Assembly (NCBI RefSeq): GCF_018595685.2
Contig: NZ_CP092334.1
Location: 214,001-278,000 of the forward strand
Length of the DNA: 64,000 nt
Direction: 5' to 3'
From: Flavihumibacter rivuli
Lineage (GTDB): Bacteria > Bacteroidota > Bacteroidia > Chitinophagales > Chitinophagaceae
Below the pieces are notes generated by a model. The model was given only the letters and a program-made list of their open reading frames with translations, was not told the origin of the DNA and did not search any database. The translations under genes were made by a program, and so were the position numbers. Position 1 is the first letter of the stretch. Each line of letters begins with the position of its first letter. This document shows, one piece after another, positions 27,345-36,850 of the stretch.

Positions 27345-29261
27345 TTATTGGCTGATCACCTTGACTTCCGTCCGCCTGTTCATGGCCTTCCCTTCCTCAG
27401 TTGTATTATCCGCAATAGGCTGGGTGGCGCCATATCCCTGGAAGCTCAGTCTTTTGGCATCTATGCCTTTACTGATGAGGTAGTTGACAACAGATTGGGC
27501 CCTGCCATTGGAGAGTTTCTGGTTGTCGGCTGCCTTACCTACATTATCGGTATGGCCGTTGATCTGGATATTCAGTCCCGGGTTCTCCCGCAGCATCTGC
27601 ACCAGTTTGTCCAGTTCAACCATGGAGGTACTGTCTAATGTTGTGCTATTGGTGCTGAAGAAGATATTCTTCAGTACCATAATGGCATTGGGGGTGATTG
27701 GCTTCAGGAGGATATCAATATTGTAGGTAGAATCCGGGGTCTTCTTGCTCAAAGGGAAATTTTCTGAAAAGAAGAGGTAGCCCTTGCGGTTCACATTGAA
27801 GGCATAATCCCTTCCAACAGGCAGGGTAATGAGGTAATTACCGGTTTCATCGGTTTGTACCTTACTAACGGTTTCCCTGGTGGAGAGGTCGGTCAGTTCA
27901 ACAGCGGAAGGCAACCCTTTTTTGGTGTTCTCATCCATGACTCTTCCTTTTACCCAGAGGGTCTTGATAGGGCGCACATCCTGGCGCATGGTGAAAGTGT
28001 AAATATCCAGTCCGCCGCGGCTATCTGCCCGGTCGCTGGCATAATAGGCAGTACCGCCGTCGGAGGTAATGACCAGGCTGCCTTCGTTTTCGATGGTGTT
28101 GATGGGATAGCCCAGGTTCACGGGCAGGCTCCAGGATTTTTTAGGACCCTTACGTACCATGAACAGGTCATCACCGCCATACCCCTGCAGGCCATTGGAA
28201 GTGAAATAGAGGGTCTGGTTATCGGCATGGATGAAAGGGCAACTTTCATCACCACTGGTATTGATCTCGGGGCCCAGGTTCCGGGCTTCACTCCAGCGGC
28301 CATCGGGAAGGAGGTGACTCACCCAAATATCGCTTCCGCCATAGCCGCCGGGCCTTGTACTGGCGAAATAGAGGTCGCGTTTGTCAGGGGATAGGCTGGG
28401 TGCCGATTCCCATGATTCTGTGTTGATAGTCCTTCCCAGGTTTTCGGGTTCACTCCAGCCGTCCGGTGTCAGGAAGGAAATATAGAGATCGCAACTACCG
28501 CGGCCTTCGGGGAAATTGCAACCGGTAAAAACCAGCCATTCCCCATCAATGGAAAGGCTTTGCGCACCCTCATTCAGGTTGGAATTGATCTGGCCTTCCA
28601 GTCCTTTGGCCTTGCTCCAATTATTGGCGTTCAGCCGCGTGCCAAAGAAATCCTCATTGAAATTATTGACCCGCCTCGTGAAGACCAGTTGCTTGTTGTC
28701 AATGGTAAGGGCTGGATAGTATTCCGACACATCGCTATTCACACTGTCACCCAGGTTTTGGGGGGTGAAGGAATAATTCATGATGCCGGGTTGGGTAGAT
28801 TGTTCAAGGGCAAATAGATAGCATTTCCGCCTGTAATTACCGGCCTTTATGCTAGCGTCATTCAGGTTATTGATGGTCAGGAAGCTGTTCACGGCATGGA
28901 GGGCATCGTTGAACCTGCCTTTGCCTGCCAGGTTGATGGAATAGGGCAGGTTGTAATCGCCAAAATAAACGGAGTCGACAGCTTTGGCCTTCTCGTAATA
29001 CAGAATGGAGTTGTCGTAATCCTTCAGTTCCCCGTACATGCCTGCGATGGAAAGGTAGGCATCGGCAAAGCGGGGATCTATGCCCACGGCTTCCTTCAGG
29101 ATGCGGATCCCTTCCTTGAAATCCCCGTCCTGCGCCTTATTCAGGGCGTTCTCATAAAGCCGGGCGGCTTTTTTGTTCACCTTAACGGGATCGTAGTCCT
29201 GGGCCAACACCGGGAAAGCCAACAGGGTAATTGCAAGGAAATTCAGGATATGTTTTAGCAT
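27345..29261 (-). CDS. PorE-like TPR / beta-propeller / CarboxypepD_reg-like / OmpA-domain outer-membrane protein
   Basis: A 638-residue envelope protein. In order: signal peptide (1-20), TPR helices (about 30-160, with NALNKAQDGDFKEGIRILKE and SIAGMYGELKDYDNSILYYE), a six-bladed PD40-type propeller (about 175-430, with repeated YFASTRPGGYGGSDIW-like blades), a carboxypeptidase-regulatory-like domain (about 435-525), and an OmpA peptidoglycan-binding domain (about 530-638, GHTDNVGKAADNQKLSNGRA and NRRTEVKV). This is the domain order of PorE, a T9SS accessory protein; paralogues of this architecture are common in Bacteroidota. Unlike typical PorE there is no lipobox Cys after the signal peptide (it ends FPVLAQDYD), so anchoring would rest on OmpA binding to peptidoglycan. 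Confidence 0.82.
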   Translation of the reverse strand: MLKHILNFLAITLLAFPVLAQDYDPVKVNKKAARLYENALNKAQDGDFKEGIRILKEAVGIDPRFADAYLSIAGMYGELKDYDNSILYYEKAKAVDSVYFGDYNLPYSINLAGKGRFNDALHAVNSFLTINNLNDASIKAGNYRRKCYLFALEQSTQPGIMNYSFTPQNLGDSVNSDVSEYYPALTIDNKQLVFTRRVNNFNEDFFGTRLNANNWSKAKGLEGQINSNLNEGAQSLSIDGEWLVFTGCNFPEGRGSCDLYISFLTPDGWSEPENLGRTINTESWESAPSLSPDKRDLYFASTRPGGYGGSDIWVSHLLPDGRWSEARNLGPEINTSGDESCPFIHADNQTLYFTSNGLQGYGGDDLFMVRKGPKKSWSLPVNLGYPINTIENEGSLVITSDGGTAYYASDRADSRGGLDIYTFTMRQDVRPIKTLWVKGRVMDENTKKGLPSAVELTDLSTRETVSKVQTDETGNYLITLPVGRDYAFNVNRKGYLFFSENFPLSKKTPDSTYNIDILLKPITPNAIMVLKNIFFSTNSTTLDSTSMVELDKLVQMLRENPGLNIQINGHTDNVGKAADNQKLSNGRAQSVVNYLISKGIDAKRLSFQGYGATQPIADNTTEEGKAMNRRTEVKVISQ

Positions 29262-29342
29262 AGGCAGATCAACTGGCTGGTACTAAAACGAAAGATAGGC
29301 CAAATTATGAGCGGGAAGGGCATTAAAAAGTTAAAGCCTTGC

Positions 29343-29969
29343 CTAAGGTACGTTGATGTACTTGTGGGATTGAATGCTAAGCTCCCACTGGGGGTGGGCT
29401 TTGATGTAATCAATGATCAGCGGCAGCATGGCATCCCTTTTTTCCCATTCAGGTTGCAGGTAAAGTTTGCAATCGGGGTTAACCAGTTCGGCATATTTCT
29501 CCGCCCAGGCAAAGTCGGATTTGTTGAAGACCACCACTTTTAACTCATGTGCATGGGTAATGACCTCTGGCAGGGGCGCCTTGAATTTTTTAGGGGAGAG
29601 GCAGATCCAGTCCCATTCCCCGCTGAGCGGGCTGGATCCTGATGTTTCAATATTGGTCTGGAAGCCTGCCTCGTGAAGTGCCTTGGTCAGGGCATCGAGG
29701 TTATGCATGAGGGGTTCCCCACCGGTAATAACCGCCAGCCTTCCCGGATATTGGCAGGCTTCTTCCACAATATCATTGATAGTAAGTTGCGGATGTTTAC
29801 TGACATCCCAGCTATCTTTTACATCGCACCATACGCAACCCACATCACAGCCCCCGAGGCGGATGAAATAGGCGGCCTTGCCCTGATGGAAGCCTTCCCC
29901 CTGTAGGGTGTAAAAAGCTTCCATCACCGGCAGGGTGGTCGTGTTTGATTGGATAGCGATGGTATTCAA
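29343..29969 (-). CDS. queE: 7-carboxy-7-deazaguanine synthase (radical SAM)
   Basis: Converts 6-carboxytetrahydropterin, the QueD product, to 7-carboxy-7-deazaguanine on the queuosine path. The radical-SAM cysteines are Cys41, Cys45 and Cys48 in GGCDVGCVWCDVK. The N-terminal MEAFYTLQGEGFHQG segment and the ITGGEPLMHNLDALTKAL segment are family marks; the C-terminal LYLQPEWEKRDAML and SIQSHKYINVP are also usual. The start is uncertain: a TTG at 29969 gives the usual N-terminal length, while the first ATG (29924) would remove 15 residues. The gene follows folD by 28 bases in the same direction. Confidence 0.92.
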   Translation of the reverse strand: MNTIAIQSNTTTLPVMEAFYTLQGEGFHQGKAAYFIRLGGCDVGCVWCDVKDSWDVSKHPQLTINDIVEEACQYPGRLAVITGGEPLMHNLDALTKALHEAGFQTNIETSGSSPLSGEWDWICLSPKKFKAPLPEVITHAHELKVVVFNKSDFAWAEKYAELVNPDCKLYLQPEWEKRDAMLPLIIDYIKAHPQWELSIQSHKYINVP

Positions 29970-29997
29970 ACGGGTAATCTTATCTGGATTTAATAAA

Positions 29998-30873
29998 TCA
30001 GTTCTTATCTAAACAGGCCTTGTAGGTATTCTTCATCAGGGCGGCAATGGTCATGGGGCCTACGCCACCCGGTACCGGGGTGATAAAGGAGCATTTGGGT
30101 GCTACCTCCTTGAAGTCAACATCGCCTTTGAGGGCAAAGCCGGATTTCTTTGAGCTGTCGGCCACCCGGGTGATGCCTACATCAATGACGATGGCGCCAT
30201 CCTTGACCATATTCGCTTTTACGAACTCCGGTTTACCCAATGCAGCCACAATGATATCGGCATTCCTGCAAAGTTCTTCGAGGTTATGGGTATGGGAGTG
30301 GGTGATGGTGACGGTGCAGTTGCCTGGGTTGGCGGCCTGGCTGAGCAGGATGCTCATGGGGCGGCCAACGATATTGCTCCTGCCGATGACAACAGCATGT
30401 TTTCCCTTTGTGTCGATCTTATAGTGCTCCAGCATCAGCATGATGCCATAAGGGGTAGCCGGGATAAAGGTGTCCAGCCCCTGTACCATTTTGCCCACGT
30501 TAACGGGGTGGAAGCCGTCAACATCCTTGGAAGGGTGGATGGTATTGATCACCTTCTCGTCAGAGATATGCTTGGGCAGGGGTAGCTGAACCAGGATGCC
30601 ATCGATATCGAGGTCGTTATTGAGGTCTTCAATGATGGAAAGCAGCTTGAACTCGCTGATCTCTGCTTCCAGCCGGATAAGGGTGGATTTGAACCCGATC
30701 TCTTCACAGGCCTTGACCTTTGCGCCTACATAAGTTTCGCTGGCGCCATTGTTTCCCACCAGGATGGCAGCGAGGTGAGGGACTTTTTTGCCTTCCGTTA
30801 CCAGCTGGGCAACCTTGATTTTCAGTTCTTCCTTTGTGGCCCTGGAGACCAACAGACCGTCTAAAATTTGCAT
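29998..30873 (-). CDS. folD: Bifunctional methylene-tetrahydrofolate dehydrogenase/cyclohydrolase
   Basis: Interconverts 5,10-methylene- and 10-formyl-tetrahydrofolate. 291 residues from the ATG at 30873 ([17 protein letters not shown]). The longer open frame up to 30966 has 31 residues that do not belong to the family. Catalytic features are [17 protein letters not shown] (Tyr48, Lys52), the [12 protein letters not shown] segment, the NAD(P) site [17 protein letters not shown] and the C-terminal [16 protein letters not shown]. It is the first gene of the folD-queE pair, and the first gene of the long minus-strand run. Confidence 0.96.
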   Translation of the reverse strand: MQILDGLLVSRATKEELKIKVAQLVTEGKKVPHLAAILVGNNGASETYVGAKVKACEEIGFKSTLIRLEAEISEFKLLSIIEDLNNDLDIDGILVQLPLPKHISDEKVINTIHPSKDVDGFHPVNVGKMVQGLDTFIPATPYGIMLMLEHYKIDTKGKHAVVIGRSNIVGRPMSILLSQAANPGNCTVTITHSHTHNLEELCRNADIIVAALGKPEFVKANMVKDGAIVIDVGITRVADSSKKSGFALKGDVDFKEVAPKCSFITPVPGGVGPMTIAALMKNTYKACLDKN

Positions 30874-31264
30874 GGGCGCAAAGTTACGGTACGTTAAGGA
30901 AACCTGATTTATATTCCTCCTGGTTGTGTAAATAACGCAGGAATTCGCTTTTTCATAAAAGGACATTCAATAGCCTATAGGAATGTTAAAACCTTCCTTG
31001 AGACTGATTTACAACTACTTATGCTAACGAATGTTAGTTTGATTGTTAATTATTATATTGATTAATAGTATTTAAAGAATTAAATAAATAATATATATAA
31101 TTGAAAATCGCTAGGATTGCCTCCTTTATCGAAATAACCAATAGTTGTAATATTTGAAAAGTAATATCAATTCTTAGGTTGTTACCGCAAATACTGACTT
31201 AAGAAAATCTTAACAATTTTATTCCTTGGTAATTTCAGCCCCATATTTTTAAAAACACACAAAC
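30874..31264. promoter_or_regulatory. AT-rich divergent intergenic region between folD and the first susC
   Basis: 391 bases with no credible gene. The centre, about 31021-31110, is almost only A and T (runs of TTAATTATTATATTG and AATAAATAATATATA type). It must hold the folD and susC promoters. A AATATTTG near 31149-31156 is one base off the -7 consensus, but no matching -33 box was found, so no promoter is placed. No hairpin that would suggest a riboswitch was seen. Confidence 0.4.
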
Positions 31265-34200
31265 ATGAGAAAAACTTCGTCAATCCTGTTTGCGCTTTTG
31301 CTCTCCGGAGCCTTAGCTTATGGACAGGCCCGGACCATTACCGGGCAGGTCAGGGATGAGAAGGGGAGCCCGATCCCATTCGCATCTGTAAAAGTTAAGG
31401 GTAGTACTAAGGGGGTGGCTGCTGATCAAAACGGAAACTTCAAAATTGATGCAGAACCTGGCGCTGTCCTTGAGGTGAGCGCCGCCAGTTATGAGACCTA
31501 TGAGATCAAGCTGGGTGACCAAACTGTGCTTTCCCTTAGCCTTCAGCCCCAAAGCAACCTGAAAGAGGTGGTAGTAACCGCCCTGGGTGTGAAGCGTTCC
31601 AAAAATGAATTGGGTTATGCTGCCCAGAAGGTAGATGGTGAAGCCATCGCTGCCGCCAGGGATGCGAACTTCGTTAACTCTCTTTCTGGTAAGGTGTCCG
31701 GTGTTCAGATCCAGCGTAACAACTCTATGGGTGGATCTACCAATATCGTGATCCGTGGTTCCAAATCACTTACCGGAACCAACCAGGCACTTTTCGTAAT
31801 TGACGGTGTGCCTTTCGATAACTCCAACACCAACAGTGGCAACCAGCAGACTGGCCGTGGTGGTTATGACTACGGTAATGCCGCTGCAGATATCAACCCT
31901 GATGACATTGAGTCCATCAACGTATTGAAGGGTGCTGCCGCAACTGCCCTTTATGGTTCAAGGGCTGCCAATGGTGTGGTAATGATCACTACCAAGAAGG
32001 GTAAGAAAGGATTGGGTGTAACTGTCAACAGCGGTTTGACCGTTGGTACAGTTGACCGCAGCACTTTCGCCAAGTACCAGAAGGAATATGGCCAGGGTTA
32101 TGGCCAATATTACGAAGATGATTCAGGCTATTTCCTTTCCCGCGATATCAACGGTGATGGAATTGATGACCTGGTTTCCCCAACCAGCGAAGACGCTTCT
32201 TATGGTGCGCCTTTCGATCCCAACAAATTGGTTTACCAGTGGGATGCTTTCGATCCTACTTCTCCCAACTTTGGCAAGGCCAAGCCTTGGGTTGGTGCAG
32301 TAAATGATCCATTCTACATTTTCCAGAATGCCCTTACTACCAGCACTAACGTAACTGTTGACGGTGGTAATGACAGGGGTTGGTTCAAGCTGGGTTATAC
32401 CAAGAACACTGAAAAGGGTATCCTGCCCAACAGCCAGTTGGTTAAGGACCTGGTGAACTTTGGTGCCGCTTATAACATCACCCCGAAATTGACCGCTACC
32501 GCGAATATCAATTTCTCCAAGATCGATGGCCGTGGCCGTTATGGTACTGGTTATGATTCCAAGAACCTGATGACCAATTTCCGCCAGTGGTGGCCGATCA
32601 ACGTAGACCTGGCCGAGCAGAAGGCTGCCTACGAGCGTACCAAGAAGAACGTAACCTGGAACTGGGCCGATCCTACCGACCTCGTGCCCATTTACTGGGA
32701 TAACCCTTACTGGACCCGTTTTGAGAACTACCAGAACGACAATCGTTACCGCTATTTCGGTAATGTGATGCTGAACTACAAAATCGCCAGCTGGTTGGAT
32801 GTGATGGGACGTATCTCTCTTGATGCTTACGATGAGCTGCAGGAGGAAAGGATTGCCAAAGGTTCAGTCGATCCTTCCCAGTATAGCCGTTACAACAGGA
32901 GCTTCAGGGAATTCAACTATGACCTGATGCTGAACTTCAATAAGGACATCACCAACGACCTGACCCTGAAAGGACTGGTGGGGGGTAATATCCGCAAGAC
33001 CAAGTCTGAGTCTATCTATGCTTCAACCAATGGCGGTCTGGTTGTTCCAAGGTTCTATGCCTTGTCCAACTCCCTGAACCCCATCAATGCACCTACTGAG
33101 TCATTAAGGGAGGTGGAAGTGGATGGTCTGTTCGCTAACGCCAGCCTTGGTTACCGCGACATGCTGTTCCTGGAAGGTGCTATCCGCAGGGATGTTTCTT
33201 CTACACTGCCTGAAGACAACAATACCTATTACTATCCTTCTGTTTCATTGGGTTGGGTATTCTCCAAGATGTGGCAGCCCAGCTGGTTGAGCTATGGTAA
33301 GTTCCGTGCCAACTACGCTGAAGTAGGTAACGATGCTCCCCCGTTGAGCCTCTACGATACTTATGATAAGCCAGCTCCATTTGGTACATCCCCATTGTTC
33401 TCACTGCCTGGTACCAAGAACAACGGTTCACTGAAACCAGAGCGTACCAAGAGCAAGGAGATCGGTCTGGAAATGGCATTCCTGAACAGTCGTTTAGGCT
33501 TTGACGTGAGCTACTACAGGACCAATACCATCAACCAGATCCTTCCGATCGCTATTTCCAGCTCAACTGGTTATACCCGTCGTTACATCAATGCCGGTGA
33601 TGTGCAGAACCAGGGTTGGGAAGTGTCTTTGTTCGCAGTACCTGTGAAGACCAAGGATTTCAGCTGGAATATCAATGTTAACTGGACAAGGAACCGCAAC
33701 CTGGTTAAGGAACTGTATACCGATGAAAGCGGTAACAAGATCGATAACCTGCAGTTGGCTACCTTCCAGGGTGGGGTTTCCCTTAACGCTGCCCTTGGCC
33801 AGCCTTATGGTACTATCCGCGGGAATAACTTCGTATACACCAATGGTCAACCAACTGTCGGTGCAAATGGCCGTTACAAGTTGTCCACTACTTCTAATGA
33901 GATCATTGGTAATGCTAATCCTGATTGGATCGGCGGTGTGCAGAACACCTTCCGTTACAAGGACCTGTCCTTTGGATTCCTGATAGATGTACGCCAGGGT
34001 GGTGATATCTTCTCCCTGGATATGTATTATGGACTGGCAACCGGGCTTTATCCTGAAACTGCCGGACTCAACGACCTCGGTAACCCGCTGCGTGCGCCGC
34101 TGAGCGCAGGTGGTGGTATCATCCGTCCGGGTGTTAAGGAAGATGGCAAGCCCAATGATATCCGTGTAAGTGCGGTTAACTATGGCGCTTATGGTTACAG

Positions 34201-34477
34201 GTATTCACCTGCAGCCAGTTTCGTTTATGATGCCAGTTTCGTGAAACTGCGTGAAGTGTCACTGACCTATGCGCTGCCCAGGAGTGTAATGAGCAGGATT
34301 CCTGCTTTCAAGGGCATCGAACTGTCACTGATCGGCCGTAACCTCTGGATCATCCACAAGAACATGCCTTATGCAGATCCTGAAGAGAACCTGAGTTCAG
34401 GCAACCTGCAAGGTTACCAGGGTGGTGCTTATCCGACCACACGCAACATTGGTTTCAACCTTAAACTGAAATTCTAA
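31265..34477 (+). CDS. SusC/RagA-family TonB-dependent outer-membrane transporter (pair 1)
   Basis: A 1,070-residue outer-membrane barrel. The order is signal peptide (1-21), a CarboxypepD_reg-like domain (about 23-100, TITGQVRDEKGSPIPFASVK and the AADQNGNFKIDA segment), and the TonB plug (about 100-230) with the SusC/RagA hallmarks LKEVVVTALGVKRSKNELGY, VSGVQIQRNNSMGGS, DINPDDIESINVLKGAAATA and LYGSRAANGVVMITTK. A barrel then runs to a C-terminal FNLKLKF strand. It moves an unidentified large nutrient across the outer membrane, with the downstream SusD as lid. There are no polysaccharide-degrading enzymes, sigma factors or anti-sigma factors next to it, so the substrate is unknown. Confidence 0.95.
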   Translation: MRKTSSILFALLLSGALAYGQARTITGQVRDEKGSPIPFASVKVKGSTKGVAADQNGNFKIDAEPGAVLEVSAASYETYEIKLGDQTVLSLSLQPQSNLKEVVVTALGVKRSKNELGYAAQKVDGEAIAAARDANFVNSLSGKVSGVQIQRNNSMGGSTNIVIRGSKSLTGTNQALFVIDGVPFDNSNTNSGNQQTGRGGYDYGNAAADINPDDIESINVLKGAAATALYGSRAANGVVMITTKKGKKGLGVTVNSGLTVGTVDRSTFAKYQKEYGQGYGQYYEDDSGYFLSRDINGDGIDDLVSPTSEDASYGAPFDPNKLVYQWDAFDPTSPNFGKAKPWVGAVNDPFYIFQNALTTSTNVTVDGGNDRGWFKLGYTKNTEKGILPNSQLVKDLVNFGAAYNITPKLTATANINFSKIDGRGRYGTGYDSKNLMTNFRQWWPINVDLAEQKAAYERTKKNVTWNWADPTDLVPIYWDNPYWTRFENYQNDNRYRYFGNVMLNYKIASWLDVMGRISLDAYDELQEERIAKGSVDPSQYSRYNRSFREFNYDLMLNFNKDITNDLTLKGLVGGNIRKTKSESIYASTNGGLVVPRFYALSNSLNPINAPTESLREVEVDGLFANASLGYRDMLFLEGAIRRDVSSTLPEDNNTYYYPSVSLGWVFSKMWQPSWLSYGKFRANYAEVGNDAPPLSLYDTYDKPAPFGTSPLFSLPGTKNNGSLKPERTKSKEIGLEMAFLNSRLGFDVSYYRTNTINQILPIAISSSTGYTRRYINAGDVQNQGWEVSLFAVPVKTKDFSWNINVNWTRNRNLVKELYTDESGNKIDNLQLATFQGGVSLNAALGQPYGTIRGNNFVYTNGQPTVGANGRYKLSTTSNEIIGNANPDWIGGVQNTFRYKDLSFGFLIDVRQGGDIFSLDMYYGLATGLYPETAGLNDLGNPLRAPLSAGGGIIRPGVKEDGKPNDIRVSAVNYGAYGYRYSPAASFVYDASFVKLREVSLTYALPRSVMSRIPAFKGIELSLIGRNLWIIHKNMPYADPEENLSSGNLQGYQGGAYPTTRNIGFNLKLKF

Positions 34478-34488
34478 ACAAGAAGAAA

Positions 34489-35919
34489 ATGAACAAACTC
34501 ACAATATTAGGGGCCGCTTCCTTGATGATGCTGGCGTCCTGTAAGAAAGATTTTGGTGATATGAATGTGGACCAGAAGAATGCCAGCCAGGTTCCTGCTG
34601 AGATGCTCTTCTCCAATTCACAGAAAAATTTCGCCGATGCAATGGCTTCGCCCAGCGTAAACCTCAATATCTGGAGGCTGATCGCCCAGCATTGGACTGA
34701 AACCACTTATACTGACGAAAGTAACTATGACCTGAATACCCGAAACATTCCGCAGGGTTTCTGGACAACTATTTACCGTGATGTATTGGTAGACCTGAAG
34801 GAATCCAACAGGTTGCTTGAGGCTGATGCATTCCTGGATCCTAAAGTAAAAGCGAACCAATTGGCACTGAACGATATCTTGCAGGTTCAGGCTTATTCAA
34901 CTTTGCTGAATACTTTCGGTGACATCCCATACAGCCAGGCTTTGGATTACAATAACCTGAAGCCTACCTATGATGATGGTCTGACCATTGCCAAGGACCT
35001 GATCAACAGGTTGAACCAGGACATCGCAGCCCTTGATGCAGCGGCCGGAGCCTTCCCTGATGCAGACCTTTATTATCATGGTGATATTGACGCATGGAAA
35101 AAGTACGCTAACTCCCTCAAGTTGAAATTGGGAATGTTGCTGGCTGATGCTGATGCAACAACCGCCAAGGCAGCTGTAGAGTCTGCAGTAGCTTCTGGTG
35201 TATTTACTTCCAATGACGACAATGCGTTATTGCAGTACCTGGCTGCTCCGCCAAACACCAATCCTATTTGGGTTAACCTGGTGCAGAGCGGTCGTAAGGA
35301 CTTTGTTGCTGCCAACACTATTGTTGATGCAATGAAGACTGTTGCTGATCCACGCATCCCTTACTTTTTCACAGAAGATGCCAATGGCGGATATACCGGT
35401 GGAAAGTATGGCGCATCCAACAACTATGCTACCTATTCCAAGCCAGCTGAAGCTATAACGGACCCCTCTTATGCCCATATCCTGCTTGGGTATGAGGAAG
35501 TGGAGTTCCTGCTGGCTGAAGCTGTAGAGCGCAATTTCGCTGTAGGTGGTACAGCTGCTGATCACTACAATAAGGCTATCACCGCTTCTATGGAAGCATG
35601 GGGTGTGCCAACAGCACAGATCACTGCTTACCTGGCCAATCCTAAGGTCGCTTATGCTACCGCAACTGGTAACTATAAGCAGAAGATCGGCTTCCAGAAG
35701 TGGATCGCATTGTACAACCGTAGCTTTGATGCCTGGATCGAATGGAGAAGGTTGGATTACCCAGTGCTGGTAAAGCCTGAGAATGCACTTTCTGACATTC
35801 CTGTTCGTTATACCTATCCATTCAACGAACAGAACCTTAACAAGGCCAATTACGATGCTGCTGCATCCAAGATTGGCGGTGATAAGGTTACCACCAAGCT
35901 GTTCTGGGATAAGTTCTAA
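34489..35919 (+). CDS. SusD-like outer-membrane lipoprotein (SusD_2/RagB group, pair 1)
   Basis: A 476-residue surface lipoprotein that caps the SusC barrel at 31.3 kb, 11 bases downstream of it. The lipobox is at MMLASC18K. It opens with KKDFGDMNVDQKNASQVPAE, and later has the FGDIPYSQALDYNNLKPTYD segment, a LIAQHWTETTY segment and the C-terminal WIEWRRLDYPVLVKP, which belong to the SusD/RagB-like nutrient-binding family of the SusD_2 kind. A TPR-like helical fold is expected by family. A terminator follows at 35941-35970. Substrate not known. Confidence 0.92.
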   Translation: MNKLTILGAASLMMLASCKKDFGDMNVDQKNASQVPAEMLFSNSQKNFADAMASPSVNLNIWRLIAQHWTETTYTDESNYDLNTRNIPQGFWTTIYRDVLVDLKESNRLLEADAFLDPKVKANQLALNDILQVQAYSTLLNTFGDIPYSQALDYNNLKPTYDDGLTIAKDLINRLNQDIAALDAAAGAFPDADLYYHGDIDAWKKYANSLKLKLGMLLADADATTAKAAVESAVASGVFTSNDDNALLQYLAAPPNTNPIWVNLVQSGRKDFVAANTIVDAMKTVADPRIPYFFTEDANGGYTGGKYGASNNYATYSKPAEAITDPSYAHILLGYEEVEFLLAEAVERNFAVGGTAADHYNKAITASMEAWGVPTAQITAYLANPKVAYATATGNYKQKIGFQKWIALYNRSFDAWIEWRRLDYPVLVKPENALSDIPVRYTYPFNEQNLNKANYDAAASKIGGDKVTTKLFWDKF

Positions 35920-35940
35920 ACGGATCATTTCCCTACTAAT

Positions 35941-35970
35941 AAAAGGTGCACCATTGCGGTGCACTTTTTT
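35941..35970 (+). terminator. Intrinsic terminator after SusC/SusD pair 1
   Basis: An inverted repeat, GGTGCACC at 35945-35952 with GGTGCACT at 35958-35965 (one G-T pair), is flanked by four A on the left and TTTTTT on the right and gives an extended stem with a 5-base loop. It lies 22 bases after the SusD stop. Confidence 0.8.
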
Positions 35971-36031
35971 GTTTAAATACCGTTTTAATACCTTTTTATT
36001 TACACCTGGAATAGTGCAGTTTGCAGGTGTG

Positions 36032-36850
36032 ATGAAAGGGATCGGTGTTGTTTTGGTAATGCTATTGTTGTCCCTGGGACTTGGTGCCCAGCAGGACTTC
36101 AACTATTTAAAGGAACTGCATCCCGCTGCCGGGTTAAGGAGCCGTGAGTTTCTCTCCCCTTTTGCCTGTTTTACTGATCCTTCTGTGGTCGCTTCTTTCC
36201 GAACCTCTTCCCTGGCTGCTTATGGCAGCAGACCATTTGGTCTTGCCGGACTTTCTTTTACCCGGGTAGGTGCTTCTTTCCTGTTGGGGGATAGGCAGGG
36301 AATCGCCCTTGGTGTGTCCAGTTGGGGGAACCACCAATTGAAAGAGATCGATCCTGTGCTTGCTTATGGAATTGCCCTTTCCCCGAATTGGCAAATAGGG
36401 GTGGGGATAAAGGGTGGGATGGTTTCTGCTCCCGGCTACCAGGGAGCGTTGAATTGGCTGGCCATGGCCGGACTTTCCAGGCGCTTAGACAATGTTTCCA
36501 TAGGGGCAATGGCCCATTACCGCGCTGCCGCTGGTCCTGTTGACCGGGTAAATGGTTGGCTCATGGCGCTCAATGCCGGTAAGGAGTGGTCAGGCGATCT
36601 TTATTCCGATGTATTCATTGGCATAGGAAATGACATGCCCGTCAATGTTGCGGTGTCCTTGCAGTACCGGTTGGAACAGCGGTTCCTGTTGGCTTTTTCA
36701 TGGCAATCCAATCCCAGGAAATCAGGCATAGAAACCGGCTGGAAAAAGAAGGGTTTCGGGACCCGTGTTACACTGAATTGGTACCCGGTCCTGGGATTTG
36801 AGCCCGGGATAGGATTGGTATTCGATTGGACTAAAGCCCGCAAGTCATGA
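36032..36850 (+). CDS. Secreted beta-rich protein paired with the HhH-barrel gene
   Basis: A 272-residue protein with a signal peptide (MKGIGVVLVMLLLSLGLGAQ). The mature sequence alternates hydrophobic and polar residues and has many Gly and aromatic residues (for example GSRPFGLAGLSFTRVGASFLL, MALNAGKEWSGD and VFIGIGNDMPVNV), as in a small outer-membrane barrel. No named family is recognised. Its stop overlaps the start of the next gene by 4 bases (ATGA), so translation is coupled and the two proteins probably act together. The start at 36032 is chosen because the signal peptide begins there; the open frame extends back into the susD gene. Confidence 0.65.
   Translation: MKGIGVVLVMLLLSLGLGAQQDFNYLKELHPAAGLRSREFLSPFACFTDPSVVASFRTSSLAAYGSRPFGLAGLSFTRVGASFLLGDRQGIALGVSSWGNHQLKEIDPVLAYGIALSPNWQIGVGIKGGMVSAPGYQGALNWLAMAGLSRRLDNVSIGAMAHYRAAAGPVDRVNGWLMALNAGKEWSGDLYSDVFIGIGNDMPVNVAVSLQYRLEQRFLLAFSWQSNPRKSGIETGWKKKGFGTRVTLNWYPVLGFEPGIGLVFDWTKARKS

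Noticed and set aside
35227..36102. Opposite-strand 291-codon frame spanning susD pair 1 and its terminator
   Set aside because: It crosses the terminator and the reverse strand of a well supported SusD gene, without any motif.
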